From the NCBI GenBank assembly GCA_033239525.1, contig BSYO01000024.1, forward strand, positions 1,860,001-1,924,000: a stretch of 64,000 nucleotides of DNA. Reading direction: 5' to 3'. Below are positions 55,247 to 64,000 of the stretch, one piece after another. The notes under the pieces are model-generated. The model was not told where the DNA came from, did not search any database, and saw only the letters and a program-made list of their open reading frames with translations. Positions within the stretch are counted from its first letter, which is position 1. Each line of letters begins with the position of its first letter. The position numbers and the translations under genes were made by a program. The DNA is from Nepenthes gracilis (lineage: Eukaryota; Streptophyta; Magnoliopsida; Caryophyllales; Nepenthaceae).

Positions 55247-56261
55247 TGATGCGTACCTGGATCCGACTTCGAATAGATTCGGATTCTTCTGGATGGTTTG
55301 AACCACCTACCAGCTCACGAGCACGAATCCCGCACACCACTAAAACGAACAAGAGGTCGGGCGTTGCGGCGGGATGTAATCCCACCGAAAACACTCCGAC
55401 GCTCAAGTCAGTAAACCAGCCTTCAATGGAAGGAACTGAAAGAGAGAGAAAGCAATGGGATAGGGGGAAGGAGTGTCTTGTTCCAGATGTCAGAAAGGCG
55501 GAAGTCCTTTCTCGTATCTGGATGGTGGGAAGGCAGAAAATGTGTGTAAAGACCCGTTCGTTGCCTTGGAGTTGGATTGTGTTTGAGAGTTTGGCTGCTG
55601 GGAACCAGAGTTTGTTTCTCAGAGCACTTAGGGTTTTCTGTCTCAGTCTGAGCTTGAAAGAGAGAGAGTCCGTCAGTATGGAAGAAGCATCCAAGAAAGC
55701 ATGCCCTGGATGGTGGATCCAGGGCTTCTTTTATGGCAAAGGTGGCGATCTTCCTTCTGTGGAAGGGAGAATCGTTCCTGGGATCTGCGGCCGGCCTTCC
55801 TTCTGGAGACTAACACTTGTTGCCCAATTGTGGAGGATTGTTTCCTTCTGAGGCGATCAACCACTTTCCAAGTTAGCTTCCTTCTTTACCGTTGAGGTTC
55901 CTTGGCTGGCAAGGAGTTGGAAGGATCTGGCGCCTTCCTTATTTGAAGAGCGCCAATCTTGCTGATATTTCCTTTGAGATCGTGGAATATCCTTGGAGGA
56001 TCGTGGTTGTCCTTTTTATGACTGATGGGCCTAAATGGGTCAGGCCCATTATTGTTGGAAGGTTTTTTGGGGCCCAATGTGCAGAGTGCGAACGGTCAAC
56101 ACCTGGGTTGACCGTCTGCGTGTGTGTTGGCCGCCCTCATGAAAGGCGTCCGTCGTTGGCCTCCATTTGGGCTATGGGCCTGAGTGAGTCAGGCCCATTA
56201 CTGTAGAAGGGCCTTGCTTGGGCCCAACTCGTAGGGGGAGAGGCGGCCAACCGAGTTGACC
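55247..56261 (-). repeat. 3' LTR of the younger Tat element, missing its outer U3
   Basis: Matches the 5' LTR closely from 55247 to GAGTTGACC at 56261. The first ~286 bp of the 5' LTR (63491-63205 on the minus strand) has no counterpart; the tandem array lies there. ORF-like stretches at 55246-55851 mirror those in the 5' LTR and are not genes. Confidence 0.8.
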
Positions 56262-56280
56262 CTAAGGTTTTCGGGCAGCG

Positions 56281-56530
56281 TATGGGCCACTGGATGACTA
56301 AGGTTTAGTACGACCGCTATTGGGCGCTCGGATGACCGAGGTTTGGACCGCTCATGGGCCACCTAGATGACTAGGGTTTAAGACCGCTTATGGGCCACTT
56401 GGATGATCAAGGTTTAAGGCAGCTCATGGGCCACCTAGATGACTAGGGTTTAAGCATCACATGGGCCACCTGGATGACCGGGTTTGGACCACTTTTGGGC
56501 CACCTAGATGACTAGGGTTTAACGAGAAGG
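56281..56530 (-). repeat. 36-bp tandem array, about 7 units
   Basis: Units of about 36 bp with a GGGCCACCTAGATGACTAGG core and GTTTAAG-like spacer are repeated head to tail. The array sits between the integrase stop and the truncated 3' LTR. Confidence 0.88.
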
Positions 56531-57860
56531 CGAAGACCCTCCCGACTTAGGGCGGTCTAGGTCGGATGGATACCGCAAGGCAAACACATTCATAGGTCCT
56601 AGGATTCTATATGCTAAGTAAACTCCCATTTTTTCAAAGTGAAAACAAGCACACAAATGAATGAAATGGGGATCGAGTAAGTGCGTGCACAGGTTCCCTA
56701 TTGGAAGTAGCGCTTGGTGGGTCGCGTTCACGTTCGTGGGACCAACTTTCCGTCCCGGTTCCGGGAGCTTGTGCGCTCCGTTGCGCAGGGCGGAGACGAG
56801 GAAAGGTCCCTCCCAGTTGGGAGAGAGCTTGTTTCGGCCGGCCAGCTTGCCTGTGGCTTCGATGCCACGTAGGACTAAGTCCCCAACGTCGAATTGCCGG
56901 GCTTTTACCTTTTTGTTGTAGCACCGGGAAACTCGGTATTGGTATCTTCCTGTCCGTATTCTGGCGACGTCGCGGGCTTCCTCTAGCAAGTCCAAATGCT
57001 CCCTGATTTTCTGGGAGTTGGTATGTGGGTCGAAGGACTCCACCCTGAGACTTGGGAGCCCGATTTAAACCGGAATTACCGCTTCAGTCCCGTAACATAG
57101 GCTGAAGGGCGTCTCGCGCGTTGGTTCATTCGGGGTTGTACGATAAGACCAGAGGACGGATGGGAGCTCGTCAGCCCAGGAGCCCCCAGCATCCTCCAAC
57201 TTAGTTTTTAACCCGTGGAGTAGCGTACGGTTTGTGACCTCCACCTGTCCGTTGGCCTGGGGGTATGCTACCGAAGTGTGGACCAGCTTGATTCCAAGGC
57301 TGATGCAATACTTGGCGAAGCGTTTTCCCAAAAATTGGGTCCCGTTATCGGTTACCACGACCTCAGGGACGCCAAATCTGCAGACAATGCTCTGGCGAAG
57401 GAACTCTAGAGCATTGTGTTCTGTGATCTTTGCAAGCGGGGCAGCCTCGACCCACTTAGTGAAGTAGTCGATGCCCGCTATGATGAATTTCCTTTGTCCC
57501 GTGGCAATGGAAAATGGGCCGAGAATGTCAAGCCCCCATTGCGCGAAGGGCCACGGGGCCTGAAGGGACTTTAAGTCAGCGGATTAGGGGTGATGGAGGT
57601 TGCCATGAAGTCGGCGGCTCTCACATTTCTTAACAAACTCTAGCGCGTCCCTTTTTCACGAGGGCCGCAGTAGCCCCGCCGCATAATTTTGAAGGCTAGG
57701 TTCTTCCCGCCTCACGTGTGATCCACAGATCTCGAGGTGAACTTCGCCCAGTAGCGTAGTCCCGCCTCCTCGGGAGATAGGCGGCGGAGATACGGAATTG
57801 AGTATCCGCGCTGATACAGCCCGCCCATCAACTACCGTGTACCAACCCAAATTGTCTTTT
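56519..57860 (-). pseudogene. integrase of the younger Tat element
   Basis: Zinc-finger end about 57850-57656 (VHLEICGSHVR). IAGIDYFTKWVE at about 57480. Core in 57358-57065: VTDNGTQF, VAYPQANGQVEVTNRTLLHG, VLWSYRTTPNEPTRETPFSL. C-terminal 174-codon frame 57043-56519: RVSRCYNKKVKARQFDVGDL, LSPNWEGPF. Catalytic D and E positions look intact, unlike the older element. Confidence 0.82.
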
Positions 57861-57879
57861 ATCTGCTTGGTTTTTTTTC

Positions 57880-58901
57880 GGTGTCCTCCGGAAGTGATCC
57901 GTCGGCCAAGTATCTAAGGTAAGGAGTCATCCAGTTTTCCATCTCGGAAATCCGCATGGCCTCCTGTTTTTCTATGCTCGAGCGTTCGGGGTCTCTCGGG
58001 TCCTCGAGTATTGTTCCGGGGTTTCGCAGTGAGTTGCTCTAGCCACCGATCTCGCCTTCCAATTTTCTCGCTCAAGGAATGTGAACCCGGGGTCGACTTG
58101 TCGAAGCCACGGATGGTCTCTTTGTCTTCGCAGTGCGCCAAGGAAGGGTTGTTTGCCTCGAAGCCCCCATTGACACAGTTGTGATTAATTGAGTGTTTGT
58201 GGATGCCAACCTATTCGCGAGAACACTCCTTGCCAATCGCAAGCCGGCCAAAGGCTTTCGTGCGGGCGACGTTGTTGGTTTTTGGGAAATCAAGTTTCGT
58301 GGAATACTTGATCTCAAACCGTCGAGGTCGTTAAGATCACCCCTGCTCCACGATCCTTGTCCGTGGACGACCCATCCACATGGAGTGTCCATTCCGGGGC
58401 CTCACCGGCTGTTCTTCGTTTTTTACGCGGTTTGTTCCTCTTGAATGGGTGTTGTGGTCTCAACAATGAAGTCGCCGAGCCTGCGCCTTTATGGCGTGTC
58501 CGGGGCCTCGAACCAATGTCGAACTCACCCAATTCAATGGCCCACTTAACCAATCGCCCCGAAACGTCGGGCTTTTGGAGTATGCCTTTCAGTGGCTGGT
58601 CCGTAAGGACCACTACGCGATGCACCTGAAAGTATGGCCTCAATTTTCGCGCTGCGAAGATAAGTGCCAGTGCCATTTTTTCAGCGCACGGGTAGCGAGT
58701 TTCTGGGCCGGTCAATGTTTTGCTCACATAATAGACCGGTTGCTGGATATCGGACTCTTGGCGCACGAGGACGGAGCTGAGGGATGTCTCCGATACTGCC
58801 AAGTAAAGGTACAGCTCCTCTCCGTCTTTGGGTGATGCTAACAACCCGGTGAAGGCTGGCGGATATCGCTTCAACTCATCGAAGGCGGTCTGGTCAGCCA
58901 C
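57880..58901 (-). pseudogene. RNase H region of the younger Tat element
   Basis: The 195-codon frame 58901-58314 carries QPVYYVSKTLTGPETRYP, VVLTDQPLKGILQKPD, GRLVKWAIELGEFDI and, at its end, WTLHVDGSSTDKD, the start of the second (Tat-type) RNase H. The remainder is frameshifted. Confidence 0.78.
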
Positions 58902-59745
58902 CCACTTTGGAACCGTTAGACTTTGTCCCTCTTAAGGCTTTAAAGAAGGGCTGGTACTTGTCTCCAGACTTCGCGAGGAAGTGGGACAGAGTAGCGCCCG
59001 TCAAATAATCGCCGGACGTCTTTACGCTTCTCGGGGAGCCATGTCGGCCCGGGGCCTTAATCTTTTAAGGTTTGCCTCGATCCTCGCCGAGAGACGATGA
59101 AACCCAAGAACTTTTACGAGGCTACCCGAAGACACACTTGGTTGGATTTAATTTCATTTGGTGCTAGCGGAGCACCCCAAATGACTCTTCCAGCACGTAT
59201 GTGGTCGCCCGTGACTCGCTCTTGATGAGCATGTCGTCGACGTAGACCTCCATGTTGCGACCGATTTGCTTGCCGAACATCTTGTTCACTAGTCGCCGGT
59301 AGGTGGCTCAGCTGTTCTTTAACTCGAAGGGCATGACCCTATAGCAATAGGTTCCCTGGTCTGTCATGAATGAGGTATGCTCCTCGTCTTCTGGACTCAT
59401 TCTGATCTGGTTGTAACCCGAATAAGCGTCCATGAAGCTTAGCAGCTCGTGCTCTGCCGTGGAGTCAACCAGCAGGTCAATCCGGGGCAAGGGAAAGCTG
59501 TCCTTCGGGCAGGCTTTGTTGACGTCGGTAAAATCGACGCACATTTGCCATTTTCCGTTGCTCTTTTTAACCAGGACGACGTTTGAGAGCCAATCCGAGT
59601 ACTGGACTTCTCTGATGAAGTCTGCGTCCAACAGCTTCTTCACCTCCTCTCGGATGGCGATCAGTTTTTCAACGGAGTGGTTCCTCCGTTCGCCGACCGG
59701 CTTTTGGTCTGGATCAAGGCCCAACTTGTGGACCATCACCTGGTG
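58900..59745 (-). pseudogene. reverse transcriptase of the younger Tat element
   Basis: An open stretch of 143 codons (59739-59308) holds MMVHKLGLDPDQKPVG, KKLLDADFIREVQYSDWLSN, MCVDFTDVNKACPKDS, MDAYSGYNQIRMSPEDEEHT. After one stop the catalytic box EVYVDDML is intact at 59244-59233. Then frameshifts. Confidence 0.82.
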
Positions 59746-59749
59746 AAAT

Positions 59750-60467
59750 CCCGGGCATGTGCTGGAGTCGGGGAAAAAAATGTCTGCGTTCTTCGTAGAA
59801 ACCCGATCGATTCATCGCGCAAATGCTCCGGGTGAGTGAGCGCCAACTGGACACACTTATCCGGTTCCCCGGGTCTGTGGGGACCAGATCGTGGCTTCAC
59901 CAGGCTGTGCTTGCTGCAAGGTGGTCTCGTCTCGGTGATCGAGTTCTCCCACCGTGCCAATTCTGCCATTAGGGGCAATCTGGGCCATGTAACAGGTCCG
60001 CCCAGTGACCTGATCTCCCAGAACTTCTCCAACGCCGTAGGGTGTTGGGAATTTTATTTTTAGATATGAAATTGACGTGATCGCCCAAACGCCGTTAGGC
60101 ACTGTCTCGCCCTAGTATTGCGTTGTACACGAGGCAGTCAACCACTAGAAAGGTTAGCACACGACTTTTTGTTTTTGGGTAGGTGCCTGTGGTGACTTAG
60201 TTGGATTATCCCTTGAACGGGCACGGTTCATTGTCAAGGCCATATAAAGGTCCTTGGCCGAGGTTTTAGTTGATTCTTTTTTAGGCCTAATCTAAAGAAC
60301 GCGTCCAAATAAAGTAAGTCTTTAGAGCTACTATTATCAATAAAGACTCGCTTCAGCTGGTAGTCCGAAGTACCATCTGAAACGAGTGCCGAAATTACAA
60401 GGGGGTCAGCATGGGGGGAGATTACATGGTTTGAATCACAATCACTAAAGCTAATAATGTTGTCCAC
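59750..60467 (-). pseudogene. protease region of the younger Tat element
   Basis: Frame 60467-60234 has IISFSDCDSNHVISPHADPL and VFIDNSSSKDLLYLDAFFRL, the protease active-site region with D-N-S-S-S in place of the usual D-N-G-S-S. It continues in shifted frames to 59750 (PTPYGVGEVLGDQVTGRTCY). Confidence 0.65.
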
Positions 60468-60479
60468 TACGCGCTACTT

Positions 60480-62111
60480 CTTCCTCCCAGTCTACTGCTC
60501 CTTCCTGTCTTCCAGACTCCTTGCAGGTCGAGTGGTGATCATGTTGACTACTCCCCGCCGTGTCCGATTCCGGGAGGCATCCGCTCCGCCCGTCTTCATC
60601 ACCGCTCCGGGTGGCCCGTGTCCCTTGACGAATCGAGTGAGATGTCCCTCGCGAATCAGGTCTTCAATTTCCCTCGCAGGTGTCTTGCGTCTTTGGTTGA
60701 GGGCCGCAAAGCGGTGAAAGTCAAGATTTAGACCGATTTCCAAAGTCTTTTTGTGGTCTTTGGCCACTTTTAAACTTTTCCCACGGATGATCCCATAGGA
60801 CATTGGAGCGCGTGTCCGCCAAGGGTGTGAAGGTGGTGGGCCCGTAGTCTCGCGTTCCGAGGGCCCGGCCCGCGCTGATTTTCCGGCAGGGGTGTTCTCC
60901 GCCAGCAAACTTTCTCTTTCCTTCTCGTGGATTGCCGAGGCTGATCCGCTCGTTCTGGACGTTTTGCCTCGTTGGCCTCTTCTGCAGCAGCGTAGGCCCT
61001 GGTATTGGATTCCGTCTCGCGGAATGTCTGGGGATTTTTGTGGGCTAAATGCTTGAAGAAAACTCCATAAGTTAGTGCTGAGATGAAGCTGCCCAACTTC
61101 ATCTCCTCAGTAATCCTGGGAATCCTTCCGGCCTCGGCACGAAGCGATCCAGAAGCGCCGTGGGTTCTCTCCGGTTTATGCTTTATGTGGGAGAGGTGCC
61201 TACATTTACTGCTTCTTCTTCCGTCGGCTCGATGCATACCGAGCTGGGGGAAGAGGTCCGTGAGTTCACTAAATTGCCGATGATCTTGAAGGGAGATGGT
61301 GAAACCAGATTCTAGCGTCTCCTTCAGCGTAAGTGGGAAGCAGCGGCACATCGCCAAGTCTTCTAGCCCTTGTAGACTCAGAGGGGTGCGGAAGTGATCT
61401 AGGTGGTCAACCGGATCACTGGCCCCATCGTATAAGTCAAGGGACGGCATTTTGAACTTGGACGGTAGTGGACGGTTCAGGATTTCAGCAGTGAAAGGTG
61501 ACGTGTCCAAGTCGATGGTGCGCTTGTCATTCTGGAACACGTGGTTCCAGATTTGGTCCGCTCGTGGCGTTTGCTGATCTCTTGGAGTTGAGAAAATTCC
61601 TTAACTCCGTCTTGTTTCCAGCGGGATCAGCAGCGGGTCGGCTGCTGCCTCCTATGGACCTGGCAGTCCTAGAGACTCGCTCCTGGACTGTGTGGCGATC
61701 TTCTGCCCGAGAGTATCGAGGATTTCTCCGTTCTGGGCTCTCCGTCGGTGATGTACTCCCGGAGCGTTCCATTGGCCTGTTCTGGCCAGGAACGTGGGAG
61801 GATCTTGCTTGATTGTTTCCGCTTTTTCGGTCCCTTGCCGGCTTTTTTCTTCCTCCTCGCCACCCTTCTTGATGGCGGAGCGGAAATAACTATTTGGTGG
61901 AGCCGCTTATTGTTCTTTATTCTTTTCTTCGCTCACAATGATTGAAGTGTGCGATTGTTAGCCTCAGATCTCGCTCCACTGAGTTGTTGAATGTAATGCG
62001 GTGGAATTTCACCGTGGCCCCGTTGACGGTGACATCGCCAGCATGGCCACGGTCGGGGGTTAGCGGTATTCTAGCGGGGTCGCTTAGCTCGTGCTCTCGT
62101 GTGTTCACCAT
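60480..62111 (-). pseudogene. gag of the younger Tat element
   Basis: The probable start ATG at 62111 gives MVNTREHELSDP. The frame shifts several times. Core segment 61540-60770: PLPSKFKMPSLDLYDGASDP, VDHLDHFRTPLSLQG, CRCFPLTLKETLES, then LGSFISALTYGVFFKHLAHK. A stop-free 256-codon frame remains. Confidence 0.75.
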
Positions 62112-62173
62112 TGTCAAGCGCAGGTGAGGAGAGGGTTTGTGCAGATTCTTTGTGGTAGGCTTTTCGTAAGCTC

Positions 62174-62191
62174 TTCCTTGTGACGGCGCCA
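62174..62191 (-). other. primer-binding site of the younger Tat element
   Basis: The minus strand reads TGGCGCCGTCACAAGGAA one base inside the LTR; TGGCGCCG matches the tRNA-Asp 3' end. Confidence 0.65.
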
Positions 62192-62192
62192 A

Positions 62193-63491
62193 TGATGCGT
62201 GACTGATCCGACTTCACCGATTCCGATTCTTCTAGATGGTTTGAACCTATCCAGTTCACCGAGTACGAATCCTCGCACACCACTAAAACGAACAAGAGGT
62301 CAACGTTAACGGCGGGATGTAATCCCACCGAAAACACTCCGACGCTCAAGTCAGTAAACCAGCCTTCAATGGAAGGAACTAAAAGAGAGAGAAAGCAATG
62401 GGAGAGGGGGAAGGAGTGTTTTGTTCCATACGCCGAAAGCGCAAGTCCTTCTCGTATCCGGATGGTGGGGAAGGCAGAGAACGTGTGTAAAGACCCGTTC
62501 GTTGCCTTGGAGTTGGATTGTGTTTGAGAGTTTGGCTGCTGGGAGCCAGAGTTTGCTTCTCAGAGCACTTAGGGTTTTCTGTCTCAGTCTGAGCTTGAAA
62601 GAGAGAGAGTCCGTCAGTATGGAAGAAGCATCCAAGAAAGCATGCCCTGGATGGTGGATCCAGGGCTTCTTTTATGGCAAAGGTGGCGATCTTCCTTCTT
62701 TGGAAGGGAGAATCGCCCCTGGGATCTGCGGCCGGCCTTCCTTCTGGAGACTAACACTTGTTGCCCAATTGTGGAGGACTGTTTCCTTCTGAGACGATCA
62801 ACCACTTTCCAAGTTAGCTTCCTTCTTTACCGTTGAGGTTCCTTGGGCGCAAGGAGTTGGAAGGATCTGGCGCCTTCCTTATTTGAAGGGCGCCAATCTT
62901 GCTGATATTCCCTTTGAGATCGTGGAATATCCTTGGAGGATCGTGGTTGTCCTTTTTATGACTGATGGGCCTAAATGGGTCAGGCCCGTTATTGTTGGAA
63001 GGCTTTTTGGGGCCCAATGTGTAGAGCGCGGACGGTCAACGCCTGGGTTGACCGTCTGCGTGTGTGTTGGCCGCCCTCATGAAAGGCGTCCGTCGTTGGC
63101 CTCCATTTGGGCTATGGGCTTGAGTGAGTCAGGCCCATTATTGTAGAAGGGCCTTGCTTGGGCCCAACTTGTAGGGAGCAGACGGTCAACGTCTGAGTTG
63201 ACCGTCAGCTTGTTGGCCGCCTTCGTAGAGAACGAAGGGAGAGCTGCGGGCGATCAACTGATGGGCTGTGGGCCAGAATGGAAGAGGCCCATCACTGTTG
63301 CAAAGCCTCTAAAGGCCCAACAAACTGGTCAACGCCGAGTTGACCGTTTGTAAGCAAGTTGGCCGCCTGGAGCGTTGACCGTTCTTGGGCCTTTCAGTTC
63401 CTAGGCCCGTCTTCTTATTGGGCCGTTAGAAACGTTGACTGGTTTTTTGTTGACCTTTCTTTGGGCCAGCCCATTATTGGTATACCCATCA
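62193..63491 (-). repeat. 5' LTR of the younger Tat element
   Basis: The minus strand starts TGATGGGTATACC at 63491 and ends ACGCATCA. 1299 bp. GCCATAAAAG (minus, about 62670) is a likely TATA box, conserved in the intronic solo LTR at 25849. Confidence 0.88.
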
Positions 63492-64000
63492 ATATATAAT
63501 TACGTGTGTATATAAAATTTGATATAATTATGTATTTTATTAGAAATATAATTACATATTTTTTATTTATAACAAAAAAATAAAAAACTGGCAAGACATA
63601 TCTTGCAAAATAAAAATAATTATCATGCAAAAATTATGTATTATGTGTTCTTTATTTTACTATAAAAATGAAATTCATGTACAATATAGAAAATTCAAAA
63701 AGTATCATCATCCTCCAATCAAAATGCATATAATTAAAATTAACAAAACTGTATTCCTATACAATTAAAAGTATCATCATGGAAAAATTGCATACAATTA
63801 AAATTAAAAAAATATAATGAAAATGCATACAAGTCAAGTCGTAACATTCCTGTACAATTATCGTCATGCTCCAAATTGTAAATTTCAATCGACATGCTGA
63901 CCACAGCAGAGCAATATCAACTTTGTATCTTATGCTGCATCAGCACGTTATGTAAATAATTTAAATTTGCTCAACATTTCACCAAGCTTGTTAATATATG
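63492..64000. other. AT-rich DNA, no feature recognised
   Basis: Begins with the ATATA flank of the Tat insertion. Contains a dispersed AAAGTATCATCAT motif twice (about 63696, 63769). No gene or complete repeat recognised. Confidence 0.6.

Larger units (their letters stand above)
55247..63491 (-). mobile_element. Younger Tat-lineage Ty3/gypsy retrotransposon
   Basis: 5' LTR 63491-62193, 3' LTR 56261-55247, outer flanks ATATA on both sides (in TA-rich DNA, so weakly informative). Minus-strand order: primer site, gag, protease, RT, RNase H, integrase, 36-bp tandem array. LTRs are nearly identical over their shared length, e.g. 55680-55860 against 62620-62800 with only a few differences, so insertion is recent. 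Frames are longer than in the older element but still interrupted. No antisense gene is present. Confidence 0.9.

Noticed and set aside
55246..55851. 201-codon plus-strand open frame, mirrored at 62421-62792
   Set aside because: Both lie wholly inside the two LTRs of the same element and are shared only because LTRs are copies; no protein family recognised.
56281..56530. Repeated units resembling a CRISPR array
   Set aside because: Units are directly adjacent with no unique spacers, in a plant retroelement; an ordinary tandem array.

Overview
This is a stretch of plant nuclear genome, probably from a eudicot. It has AT-rich intergenic DNA, dense LTR-retrotransposon remains, and one host gene whose exons are scattered on the minus strand with GT-AG introns. 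No prokaryotic, organellar, rRNA, tRNA or CRISPR features were found. The species cannot be named from the sequence alone.

Host gene. Eight exons between 49034 and 19465 (minus strand) encode the first 1088 residues of a BRUTUS-like (BTSL-type) protein. It has three hemerythrin-like domains, a CHY zinc finger and the start of the CTCHY zinc finger. Every junction is GT-AG and the joined frame has no stops. BRUTUS family proteins are plant iron-sensing E3 ligases and normally continue with a CTCHY domain, a RING-H2 domain and a C-terminal zinc ribbon. I could not find those exons anywhere between 19464 and position 1, so the gene is either 3'-truncated or resumes outside the window. Intron 1 is 18.2 kb and intron 2 is 6.7 kb; both are enlarged by transposons.

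Layout. 1-15260: a mosaic of Ty3/gypsy (Del/Tekay-like chromovirus) and Ty1/copia fragments, including one gypsy element at about 4225-10690 (+) and parts of a second at about 10695-14712 (-). 15270-17183: copia gag, primer-binding site and short LTR (-). 17190-17990: LINE fragment (-). 18040-18555: possible solo LTR. 19465-49034: the BTSL gene (-). Intron 2 holds a solo Tat-type LTR (25000-26359), a MITE and a tRNA-derived SINE. Intron 1 holds a copia element (about 31743-45283) with an inverted interior. Its LTR is split by an 11.4-kb Tat-lineage gypsy element (33886-45249, +) bounded by a perfect GGAAG target-site duplication. 49150-55246: AT-rich upstream DNA with a GC-rich LTR-like island and a probable solo LTR. 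55247-63491: a second Tat-lineage gypsy element (-), much younger, with ATATA flanks. 63492-64000: AT-rich DNA with no recognised feature.

Most notable. The intronic Tat element carries an antisense gene between integrase and the 3' LTR (42919 down to 41092). It has its own TATA box and a probable 76-nt in-frame intron, and looks like the 'gypsy-type putative transposase' family. The other points worth follow-up are the missing RING module of the BTSL gene, the inverted copia interior, and the younger Tat element's 3' LTR, which has lost its outer U3 and abuts a 36-bp tandem array.
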